Assembly (NCBI GenBank): GCA_001799845.1
Contig: MGUG01000050.1
Coordinates: 1 to 43,847 of the forward strand
DNA: 43,847 nt
Reading direction: 5' to 3'
Source: Elusimicrobia bacterium GWC2_64_44
GTDB taxonomy: Bacteria > Elusimicrobiota > Elusimicrobia > Elusimicrobiales > UBA9959
Below are positions 22,652-29,486 of the stretch, one piece after another; positions within the stretch are counted from its first letter, which is position 1; each line of letters starts with the position of its first letter. The position numbers and the translations under genes were made by a program. The notes beneath the pieces are model-generated. The model saw only the letters and a list, made by a program, of their open reading frames with translations, did no database searches and was not told the origin of the DNA.

Positions 22652-23767
22652 TCAGGGCAGCGGCTGCTTATAATTTGTGTCGTTGATGACGCCCAGCTCG
22701 GGGCCGAGCAGGCCTTTGCCCTGCAGATACTTGGGCACCATCACCGGCATGGTGGCGCGCACATTGTAGGCCAGGTAGGGAATGGTCCACATGCGGATGC
22801 GGCGGTTCTCGGGCAGCACGCGGTTAATGACTATCAGCAGGTTGTTGGTGCAGTTGTTGGTGATGGTGTGGTAATACTCGCCCTCGCGGTTCACGCCGGC
22901 CAGGCGCACGGCCTCGCGCACCATGTCGGCCTTCTGCGCGTGCGACAGGTTCTTGACCGCGTAGGGTATCAGGCGGGCCTGGTCCACCAGCGCGGTGCGG
23001 GTGACATAGTCTTCCCAGGTGGTCAGCAGCCAGACTATGCCGAATTTGTCCTTGAGACCCTCTTTAAGATCGTAGGCCTGGCCTTCGCGCAGGAAGGCCT
23101 CTATGGTCAGCACCAGGGCCTGTGATTCATTGCCGTTGGCGTCGGTCAGGCCGCCTTTTTCGAAGGTAAAGGCCAGCAGCGAGTGCGCGGCTATCCACTC
23201 GGGCGCGAAGGGTTTCTTGACGAAGTAAACCTCTTTGATCAGCTCGGGCTTTATGGTGGCGGTGGCCCAGTCGAATTCCTGGTCGCTGGGATAAGGGTTG
23301 TACTGCCAGCGCACATTGGCCACTTTAAGCGCGGCCGGGTTGGCGTCGAGCACCAGGGCGGGGCGGCGCTTGGCCAGGTAAGGGGGGAGCTTCAGCTCGG
23401 CGGCGGGGTTGTAGGCCTCGATCTCCGAGACCTTCAGCACGGACATGTCGTCGGCCTGTTTGGCCTTGGCTTCCACGCGCACCGGCTGGCCGTCGAACTT
23501 GCGGGCCTTGCGCAGGCTCAGGTCCAGCTCGAACACGCGGCCGTCGGCCGTGTGGAGGAAAACTTTTTCGTTCTGCACGGTCAGCGCGCCGTTGAGCACG
23601 TAAGAGACGCCCCATTTTTTGTCGGCGGGGACGTCCGGCACCTGCATGCCGCCGGTTTCAGCGGCGGAGGCCTGCAGGGCCTGCAGCGCGTCCTGGCTGA
23701 GCTGGGCGAAAGCGGAGGGTTGGCAAAGGGCGGTAAGCGTCAGGGAAAGGAGGAAGCGTTTGAACAT
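22652..23767 (-). CDS. Exported DUF4105 (Lnb N-terminal-like periplasmic domain) protein
   Basis: The protein has 371 residues. Residues 1-21 (MFKRFLLSLTLTALCQPSAFA) are a signal peptide. The second half carries EYYHTITNNCTNNLLIVINRVLP with C306, the conserved TxNCT core of DUF4105, the domain at the N-terminus of the lipoprotein N-acyltransferase Lnb. Upstream segments such as FAPEWIAAHSLLAFTFE and WEDYVTRTAL also fit that family. In Lnb the Cys domain is needed for making lyso-form lipoproteins; standalone DUF4105 proteins may be related acyltransferases or hydrolases. The first 120 residues are an extra region with no family I recognise. The minus-strand -10-like TAAACT lies 6 bp before the ATG, suggesting a leaderless transcript. 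Confidence 0.72.
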   Translation of the reverse strand: MFKRFLLSLTLTALCQPSAFAQLSQDALQALQASAAETGGMQVPDVPADKKWGVSYVLNGALTVQNEKVFLHTADGRVFELDLSLRKARKFDGQPVRVEAKAKQADDMSVLKVSEIEAYNPAAELKLPPYLAKRRPALVLDANPAALKVANVRWQYNPYPSDQEFDWATATIKPELIKEVYFVKKPFAPEWIAAHSLLAFTFEKGGLTDANGNESQALVLTIEAFLREGQAYDLKEGLKDKFGIVWLLTTWEDYVTRTALVDQARLIPYAVKNLSHAQKADMVREAVRLAGVNREGEYYHTITNNCTNNLLIVINRVLPENRRIRMWTIPYLAYNVRATMPVMVPKYLQGKGLLGPELGVINDTNYKQPLP

Positions 23768-23887
23768 ATATATAGTTTAACGTACAGGTAACTGTTATAT
23801 AAGGTCCCAAGGGCCCCTTAGATAACGGAAAACTACCTACCCTCCGCATAGGCCTCCCGGCCTGGACGGGCCGGCGATTTAATGCTG

Positions 23888-23916
23888 TTGACTTTTTTTC
23901 GCCTTGCTGGGATAAT
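23888..23916 (+). promoter_or_regulatory. Sigma-70-type promoter of the permease gene
   Basis: TTGACT (23888-23893), a 17-bp spacer and GATAAT (23911-23916) form a near-consensus promoter. The ATG at 23924 comes 7 bp after the -10 box, so transcription would begin at or next to the start codon. Confidence 0.7.
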
Positions 23917-23923
23917 ATATAGG

Positions 23924-24823
23924 ATGGATTTTGTCCAAAATTACGCCAAAGAGTTTTTGACCCTCACCTGGATGGTACTGCCGTACTTCCTGGGCGGCGC
24001 CGCTTTCGGCGCGGCGCTGGATGTGTTCCTGAAGCCCGATTTCGCGCTGAAGCATTTGCGCGGCGGCTGGGCATCCATGGCCAAGGCCGCGGTGCTCGGC
24101 ATGGTGATGCCGGGCTGCTCCTGCGCCACCATGCCTATGGCGGAAGGCCTGCGCCGCAAAGGCGCGGACCTGGGCACGGTGACCAGCTTCCTGCTGGCCT
24201 CGCCGCTGGTGAGCCCGCAGACGCTGGTGCTGACCTGGGCGGTGCTGGGCTGGAAGTTTACCCTGGCCCGCGCGCTGGCGGCGCTCATAGGCGCAATCAT
24301 GATAGGCGCCATCTTTCTCTGGCTCGAGAAGAGCCGGCCAGGCTTCCTGGACATCCCCGTTTCCATCCCGGTCAAGAAATGCACCTCTGGCTGCTGCAGT
24401 GTGAAGGAAGAGGAGACGGACGCACCCCGCAAGTTCTGGCCGGTCTTCATCGACATACTGAAAGACCTGGCCAAGTATTTCGTGCTGGGCATGGCCATAG
24501 CCACGCTGCTGACGGTGCTGCTGCCAGCCGGCGTGATAACTCGCTACATAGGCGCGTCGGGGCCGCTGGCCTATATCAGCGCCGTGCTGCTGGGTGTGCC
24601 GCTGTACGTCTGCGAGGGCGAGGAGATACCGCTTACGCTGTCGCTCTTGAAACTGGGCCTCGGGCCCGGCCCCGCCTTCGCCTTCCTGCTGGGCTCGGTG
24701 GGCACCTGCATTCCCACCATGGTCATGTCGCAGAGGCTGATAGGCCGCCGCGGCCTTATGGTCTACGCGCTGTGGTGGGTGTGCTTCGCCTTCGGCGCCG
24801 GCCTGCTGTTCAGCCTGGTTTAA
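23924..24823 (+). CDS. DUF318/ArsP-type permease (heavy metal or organoarsenical efflux)
   Basis: The protein has 299 residues. ATG 23924 is chosen over 23882 because the earlier start would lie upstream of the promoter boxes. About eight membrane segments are visible. Conserved signatures are VMPGCSCATMPMAEGLRRKGA (C65, C67 in the first half) and GVPLYVCEGEEIPL in the second half, the paired motifs of the DUF318 permease family, which includes ArsP and the SO_0444 Cu/Zn-type exporters. A cytoplasmic loop has KKCTSGCCSV (C153, C157, C158), a likely metal-sensing or docking site. The substrate is probably a thiophilic metal or trivalent organoarsenical; which one is not decidable here. It is transcribed alone and ends at a bidirectional terminator. 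Confidence 0.75.
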   Translation: MDFVQNYAKEFLTLTWMVLPYFLGGAAFGAALDVFLKPDFALKHLRGGWASMAKAAVLGMVMPGCSCATMPMAEGLRRKGADLGTVTSFLLASPLVSPQTLVLTWAVLGWKFTLARALAALIGAIMIGAIFLWLEKSRPGFLDIPVSIPVKKCTSGCCSVKEEETDAPRKFWPVFIDILKDLAKYFVLGMAIATLLTVLLPAGVITRYIGASGPLAYISAVLLGVPLYVCEGEEIPLTLSLLKLGLGPGPAFAFLLGSVGTCIPTMVMSQRLIGRRGLMVYALWWVCFAFGAGLLFSLV

Positions 24824-24839
24824 AACTCAAATAAACAAG

Positions 24840-24867
24840 AAAGCCGGGGCCTGCGCCCCGGCTTTTT
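24840..24867. terminator. Bidirectional rho-independent terminator
   Basis: AAAGCCGGGGC, CTGC loop, GCCCCGGC and TTTTT serve the permease on the plus strand. The upstream A-run gives a weaker minus-strand version for the dehydrogenase gene ending at 24896. Confidence 0.8.
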
Positions 24868-24870
24868 CGT

Positions 24871-24893
24871 CTATCGAGGCGAAGCCTCGATAG
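24871..24893. repeat. 23-bp palindrome, copy 3 (centre GAA)
   Basis: It is identical to the copy at 8117. It lies between the bidirectional terminator and the stop codon of the minus-strand dehydrogenase, 2 bp from the latter. Confidence 0.85.
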
Positions 24894-24895
24894 GG

Positions 24896-26515
24896 TCAGT
24901 CCATGAACGGGTAGCGGTAGCTTTTCGGCGGGTCGAGGTTTTCCTTCACCGAGCGGACCTCGGTCCAGCGCAGCAGGTTATGCGGCCAGCCGGTCTTGTC
25001 GTTGGTGCCGGAGGCGCGGCCGCCGCCGAAGGGCTGCCGGTCCACCATGGCGCCGGTGGGCTTGTCGTTGATGTAGAAGTTTCCGGCCGCCCCGGCCAGG
25101 GCTTCCGAGCCCAGCTCCAGGGCCGCCGCGTCGCGCGCGAACAGCGCGCCGGTCAGAGAGTAGGGCGAGGTCTCGTCGCAGAGCTTGAGCGCCTCCGCGA
25201 ACTTGCCGTCCTCGTAGACGAACACCGTCATCACGGGGCCGAAGAGCTCCTCCTGCATGGACTTGTTACGCGGGTCGGTGGTCTCGATGAGCGCCGGGGT
25301 GATGAAGTAGCCGGTCGTCTCGTCGCAGCGCCCGCCGGCCAGCACTTTAGAGGAAGGCTCCCGCTTGAGCAGCGCCAGGTGGCCTTTTACGCTGTCGTAA
25401 GACGGCTTGTCCACCACGGCGTTCATGAAGCAGGAGAGGTCCTCCGCCGGGCCCACCTTGATGGCGCTGATCTGCGCGACGAGGTCGTCCTTGATGGCGT
25501 CCCACAGCGCGCGCGGGATGTAAGCGCGGCTGGCGGCCGAGCGCTTCTGCCCCTGGTACTCGTAGGCGCCGCGGATGATGGCGGTCTTGAGCGCCTCCGG
25601 GTCGCAGGACTCGTGCGCGAAGATGAAGCCCTTGCCGCCGGTCTCGCCCACCACGCGCGGGTACTGCTTGTATTTGTAGAGGTTGCGCGTGATGGCGCCC
25701 CAGGTGCTGTTGAATACCGGCGTGGAGCCGGAGAAATGCAGGCCGGCGAAGCACTCGCTGTCGATGGCCGTGGTGCCTATCTCGCCCGCCGGGCCGAAGA
25801 CCAGGTTGAGCACGCCGTCGGGCAGCCCGGCCTCCTTCAGCAATAGCAGCAGGTAATAGGAGGAGTAGACGGACGGCGCTTCCGGGCGCCAGACCACGGT
25901 GTTGCCCATCAGTGCGGGCGCGCCGGTCAGGTTGGCCGCGAGCGAGGTGAAATTGAAGGGCGTCAGGGCCAGCACGAAGCCTTCGAGCGGGCGGTACTCC
26001 AGGCGGTTCTTCTCCCCGGCCGGAGAGGGCGGCTGCTCGGCTTCGAGCTGCTCCAGGTAGAAAGCGTTGAAGCGGTAATGGTCGGCCACCTCGCAGGCGG
26101 CGTCGGTCTCGGCCTGGTGCGCGCTCTTGGACTGGCCGAGCATGGTGGCCGCCACCAGGGTGCTGCGCCAGGGCCCGGCCGCCAGGTCCGCGGCCCGGCG
26201 GAAGATGGCCGCGCGCTCGCGCCAGGGCGTGCGCGCCCAGCCGGCCCGCGCGGCCATGGCGGCGTCTATGGCCTGCTGCACCTCGGCCGCGCCGCCTTTG
26301 TGATAGACCCCCAGCGACTTCTTGTTGTCGTGGGGGATGACGATGGGCGAGGTTTTGCCCGTGCGGACTTCCCTGCCCCCTATGAAGAGCGGGATGTCGG
26401 CCTGTTTTGCCCTGAGCTCTTCGAGCTTCTTTAGCAGCTCAAGGCGCTCCGGTGTGCCGGGGGCGTAGCTGAGGGCCGGCTCGTTGGCCGGCCGGGCTAA
26501 CTGGGTTTGTGTCAT
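24896..26515 (-). CDS. P5C dehydrogenase paralogue lacking the catalytic cysteine (probable pseudoenzyme)
   Basis: The protein has 539 residues. The ATG at 26515 has GGAGA upstream and is preferred to an earlier in-frame start. It is a full-length member of the L-glutamate gamma-semialdehyde (1-pyrroline-5-carboxylate) dehydrogenase family, with LTPFNFTSLAANL, VGETGGKGFIFAHESCD and the C-terminal FYINDKPTGAMVDRQPFGGGRASGTNDK. The active-site segment reads GQKRSAASRAYIP: codon CGC gives R325 where the paralogue at 29487 has TGC (C329) and where the family needs its nucleophilic Cys. No other Cys is nearby. The frame is otherwise intact and well conserved, so the protein is probably made but cannot form the thiohemiacetal. 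It lies 14 bp downstream of the receiver-MBL gene in an apparent operon. A base-call error must be excluded. Confidence 0.85.
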   Translation of the reverse strand: MTQTQLARPANEPALSYAPGTPERLELLKKLEELRAKQADIPLFIGGREVRTGKTSPIVIPHDNKKSLGVYHKGGAAEVQQAIDAAMAARAGWARTPWRERAAIFRRAADLAAGPWRSTLVAATMLGQSKSAHQAETDAACEVADHYRFNAFYLEQLEAEQPPSPAGEKNRLEYRPLEGFVLALTPFNFTSLAANLTGAPALMGNTVVWRPEAPSVYSSYYLLLLLKEAGLPDGVLNLVFGPAGEIGTTAIDSECFAGLHFSGSTPVFNSTWGAITRNLYKYKQYPRVVGETGGKGFIFAHESCDPEALKTAIIRGAYEYQGQKRSAASRAYIPRALWDAIKDDLVAQISAIKVGPAEDLSCFMNAVVDKPSYDSVKGHLALLKREPSSKVLAGGRCDETTGYFITPALIETTDPRNKSMQEELFGPVMTVFVYEDGKFAEALKLCDETSPYSLTGALFARDAAALELGSEALAGAAGNFYINDKPTGAMVDRQPFGGGRASGTNDKTGWPHNLLRWTEVRSVKENLDPPKSYRYPFMD

Positions 26516-26529
26516 AGGGTTCTCCGCGG

Positions 26530-27873
26530 TTACAGGTCTATGCGCTGGCCGTCGCGCGCGCCAAAGCACTCGGTGGCCGCGCCGAGCGCCTTGAGCCTGG
26601 CGCGGCAGTAGTCCATCTGTGCGTCCAGGGCGGCGTCGTTGTGGTCCGGGTCGTGGTGGAAGATGGCCAGGCGCGGGGCTTTCAGCTCCGCGGCCGACCT
26701 GACCGCGTCGTCGAAGGTGCTGTGGCCCCAGCCCTTGCGCGTCTTGTACTCTTCCTCGGTGTACTGGGCCTCGCGGATCAGCAGGTCGCTGCCGCGGGAA
26801 AATTCGGTCACGGCCGCGTCCTGGCGCCGGGCGGACTCGCTGTCGCCGCTGAGCTTGCAGAAATCCTCGTGGTCGCTGACGTAGACTATGGTGCGGCCCT
26901 GGGCCTCTATGCGGAAGCCGATGCAGGGGCCGGGGTGGTTGAGGTGGTGGAAGGTGACCCGGGCGACGCCGAGGTCCACCGGGCCCTCCAGCTCGACGAA
27001 ACTGAGCCTGGAGCCCAGGTTGGCGAGCGGCACCGGGAAATAATCCTTGGCCATGGACTCGTTGAAGATCTTGCGCAGGCTGCCGTTGGCGCCGTGCACG
27101 CTGTAGACGTTGAAGGTGTTTTTGGGGCTGTAGAACGGCACGAAGAAAGGGAAGCCCTGTATATGGTCCCAGTGGGTGTGGCCCACGAAGATATGGCCCT
27201 CTATCGGGCGGCCGGCGTATTCCTTGAGCAGCGAGCCGCCGAGCTCGCGCAGGCCGCTGCCGCAGTCTATGATTATGAGGGTGCTCCCGACGCGGACCTC
27301 GACGCAGGCGGTGTTGCCGCCGTAGACGGCGTTCTGCGCGCCGGAGGTGGGGCAGGAGCCGCGCGTGCCCCAGAAGCGCACGTAGACAGGCAGGGCGCCG
27401 CCCTGCGCCTGCGCGGCGGCGGGTGCCGGGGTGGGCAGATCCGAACTGTGGATGGCGCTGCCAGTGGCCTGCGGCGGGTGCGCGGCCGCGCCGTTCTGGG
27501 CGCCGGGGGCAAGCATCTCGCGCGACCTGGCGCGCAGTTCGTCCACGGAGAAAGGTTTTGTCACGTAGCCGTCGGCCCCGGCGGCGTAGGCGTGGGCCTT
27601 GTCGGTCTCAAAAGGCTTGGCCGAGATCACCAGCACCTTCACGCCGGCCGGGCCGCCGGGCCCTTTCAGGCGGGAGCAGAGCTCGTAGCCGTGCATGCGC
27701 GGCATCATCAGGTCGGTGATAACGAGGTCGGGCTTCCAGGTCTGCACGGCCTGCCAGGCGGCCATGCCGTCTTCGGCTTCTCTGGTCTCATAGTCCAGGG
27801 AAAGCACGGCCGAGACGAATTCCCTTATGGAGGGGTCATCGTCCACTACCAGGACACGCTTCTTATCGGACAT
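26530..27873 (-). CDS. Response regulator receiver fused to an MBL-fold hydrolase
   Basis: The protein has 447 residues, starting at ATG 27873. Residues 5-118 are a complete receiver domain: D11/D12, phospho-acceptor D54 in LVITDLMMP, S84 and K106 in YVTKPFS. A Pro/Ala-rich linker (about 122-160) joins an MBL domain of COG1235/PhnP type: RFWGTRGSCPTSG, YGGNTACVEV, IIDCGSGLREL and GHTHWDHIQGFPFF with H232, H234, D236 and H237, then SDHEDF and FHHDPDH. The hydrolase is probably a phosphodiesterase whose activity is set by phosphorylation. The substrate could be a cyclic nucleotide or cyclic phosphate; the cyclase about 9 kb away makes cAMP tempting, but that is inference. No histidine kinase is adjacent. 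The dead P5C dehydrogenase gene follows closely. Confidence 0.85.
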   Translation of the reverse strand: MSDKKRVLVVDDDPSIREFVSAVLSLDYETREAEDGMAAWQAVQTWKPDLVITDLMMPRMHGYELCSRLKGPGGPAGVKVLVISAKPFETDKAHAYAAGADGYVTKPFSVDELRARSREMLAPGAQNGAAAHPPQATGSAIHSSDLPTPAPAAAQAQGGALPVYVRFWGTRGSCPTSGAQNAVYGGNTACVEVRVGSTLIIIDCGSGLRELGGSLLKEYAGRPIEGHIFVGHTHWDHIQGFPFFVPFYSPKNTFNVYSVHGANGSLRKIFNESMAKDYFPVPLANLGSRLSFVELEGPVDLGVARVTFHHLNHPGPCIGFRIEAQGRTIVYVSDHEDFCKLSGDSESARRQDAAVTEFSRGSDLLIREAQYTEEEYKTRKGWGHSTFDDAVRSAAELKAPRLAIFHHDPDHNDAALDAQMDYCRARLKALGAATECFGARDGQRIDL

Positions 27874-27917
27874 CAGCAAATTCTACTGAAATGCCCCGCC
27901 ATCTTCAAGGCCTAGCC

Positions 27918-27936
27918 ATATTCCTGGCGGGAATAT
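27918..27936. promoter_or_regulatory. Inverted repeat ATATTCC-N5-GGAATAT in a divergent promoter region
   Basis: Perfect 7-bp arms lie between the divergent genes starting at 27873 (minus) and 27972 (plus), next to TATTAT (27934-27939), a possible -10 box for the plus gene. It is a candidate operator. Confidence 0.4.
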
Positions 27937-27954
27937 TATATAGTGTCATTAAGT

Positions 27955-27964
27955 GGGGGGGGGG
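27955..27964 (+). repeat. G10 homopolymer at the ribosome binding site of the next gene
   Basis: Ten consecutive G residues end 7 bp before ATG 27972 and must serve as its Shine-Dalgarno region. Such tracts are prone to slippage. Confidence 0.7.
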
Positions 27965-27971
27965 ATCCTAA

Positions 27972-28529
27972 ATGAATAAAAACCTGTTGATAGCGTTGGT
28001 AGTGTTCGCGGCGGGCGGCTGGTATTACTACTCCGGGGGCGTCAGCCGCGGGGCTTTTGAGAACGGGGTCTATTCTAACGCCAAGAACAATTTTTCTCTG
28101 ACCTTCCCCGCGGGCTGGCAGAAGGCCGCGGAGGAGGACATCACCCCGGCCAACGGCTTTAACATCCAGGTGCCGTCCGGTACCAGGCCCAGCCTGATAG
28201 TCGTCGCCCCGGCCCCGCACAAAGCGGTCATCTTCCTGCGCGAGAGCGATCACGAGGCCGCCGGCACGAAGGCGTTCGCCATGCGGGCGATCAATGCGCT
28301 AACCGACGCCGGCGTGATGGGGACCAAGTACCGCGAGCGCGCCGCGGAGGGAGCGCTGCTGAACGTCATCAGGGCGGAGCAGGCCCTGGCAGAGGGCGGC
28401 TATATGTACGTGGCTTTTTTCCCCGGGGCGGACAAGGCCTTCATGCTGGTCTCCCTGGGCGAGAAGGGCTACGCGCCGGAGCTGCCGGAGGAATTCGAGA
28501 AGATAGCCCTTTCCGCGCGCCGCCTCTGA
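27972..28529 (+). CDS. Small membrane-anchored or secreted hypothetical protein
   Basis: The protein has 185 residues. Residues 4-20 (NLLIALVVFAAGGWYYY) form a signal anchor. The rest looks like a compact alpha/beta domain: YSNAKNNFSLTFPAGWQKA near the start is the pattern of PsbP/MOG1-like or DUF1795-type domains (FSLxxPxGW), followed by SLIVVAPAP, AGTKAFAMRAINAL and YMYVAFFPGADKAFMLVSLG. A similar FSLDLPGKWED motif begins the protein at 38940. Function unknown. It is alone on the plus strand, faces the membrane protease gene, and ends at a bidirectional terminator. The ribosome binding site is the G10 tract. Confidence 0.7.
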   Translation: MNKNLLIALVVFAAGGWYYYSGGVSRGAFENGVYSNAKNNFSLTFPAGWQKAAEEDITPANGFNIQVPSGTRPSLIVVAPAPHKAVIFLRESDHEAAGTKAFAMRAINALTDAGVMGTKYRERAAEGALLNVIRAEQALAEGGYMYVAFFPGADKAFMLVSLGEKGYAPELPEEFEKIALSARRL

Positions 28530-28543
28530 GGGCGGCCGGCGGA

Positions 28544-28576
28544 TAAAAAAACCGGGGCGCGGCCCCGGTTTTTTAT
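28544..28576. terminator. Bidirectional rho-independent terminator
   Basis: A-run, AACCGGGGC, GCG loop, GCCCCGGTT and T-run form a symmetrical terminator between convergent genes ending at 28529 and 28591. Confidence 0.85.
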
Positions 28577-28590
28577 TGGCCGGAGGCGCG

Positions 28591-29442
28591 TCAGGACGCT
28601 GCGCCGGCGCCGGGTTTGCGGTCCAGCGCGAAGCGAAGGTACACAAGGGCGACGAACAGCCAGGCCGCCCTGCCCAGGAGCAGGGCGCGGTCCACCGCGA
28701 GCTGTGCGGTCCAGGCGTAGCCCCCTATCAGGCGCGCGACGTCGCTGCCGGCCACGCTGCGGGCCGCTACGCTGACGCCGTAGATGCCGGTTACCGGGTC
28801 CGCCACGGCCTTGGCCCAGAACTGCCAGGCCCCCACCAGCGAGAAGGCCGACGCTACCATGACGGGATACCTGAGCCAGTCCCAGCGCAGGCCGGCCGGG
28901 CCGCGGTGGTAGAAGGCCGCTATCAGGAGGGCCGGGAAGACGAATTCCCCGGCGTGGCCGCCGAGCAGCAGGTATTCTTCGAATTGCTTGCCGGGGACTA
29001 TGAACTGCAGGTGGACGAAGCCGGTTATCAGCAGGGCGCAGCAGAACAGCGCCAGCGGGCTGCGCGCCTTGACCGCCTTCCAGGACAGCCAGGCGATGGC
29101 CCCGGCCACCAGGATGCTCAGGAACAGCGAAGGCGCCGAGTCGGTCATGGCGATGCCGGCTATCACGGGGATGGACCAGCGCCCGCCCAGCCAGGCCGTC
29201 AGGGAATGGCCCAGCTCGTGACACATCACGTCGAAAGGAAAGCCCAGGGCCTCCCGCCAGAGGCCTTTGAACACCCAGCCGGCGGCCAGCGCGGCGGGCA
29301 CGGCCCACGGGCTGGTAACGAAGGCGCGCTTTTCGCCTTCAGGTTCAGCCAGGCCGCCGGAAAAGCCGCCGCCGAACCCGGCCACGGTCTTGTAAAGGTA
29401 TAACCCTATCGCGAGGGACAGCAGGCAGAGAAAAGCTATCAC
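28591..29442 (-). CDS. Polytopic membrane protein with HExxH motif (M50-like putative protease)
   Basis: The protein has 283 residues with about seven hydrophobic segments. CHELGHSLTAWLGGRW, with H75, E76 and H79 inside or next to a membrane segment, is the zinc-site pattern of M50-type site-2 proteases and related membrane metallopeptidases. The second ligand motif of S2P (N/LDG) is not clear; LLLGGHAGEFVFP (about 159-171) is the only other conserved-looking polar spot in a membrane segment. It could be an intramembrane protease or only a related fold. It lies 44 bp downstream of the second P5C dehydrogenase gene on the same strand and may be co-transcribed. Confidence 0.6.
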   Translation of the reverse strand: MIAFLCLLSLAIGLYLYKTVAGFGGGFSGGLAEPEGEKRAFVTSPWAVPAALAAGWVFKGLWREALGFPFDVMCHELGHSLTAWLGGRWSIPVIAGIAMTDSAPSLFLSILVAGAIAWLSWKAVKARSPLALFCCALLITGFVHLQFIVPGKQFEEYLLLGGHAGEFVFPALLIAAFYHRGPAGLRWDWLRYPVMVASAFSLVGAWQFWAKAVADPVTGIYGVSVAARSVAGSDVARLIGGYAWTAQLAVDRALLLGRAAWLFVALVYLRFALDRKPGAGAAS

Positions 29443-29486
29443 GCTAAGATGTTTTCAAAATACAACCCCGCTGTCAAACGCTGAGG

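Noticed and set aside
26641..27915. 424-codon plus-strand frame opposite the receiver-MBL gene
   Set aside because: It is a GC-driven antisense shadow; the minus-strand protein has two complete domains with all active-site residues.
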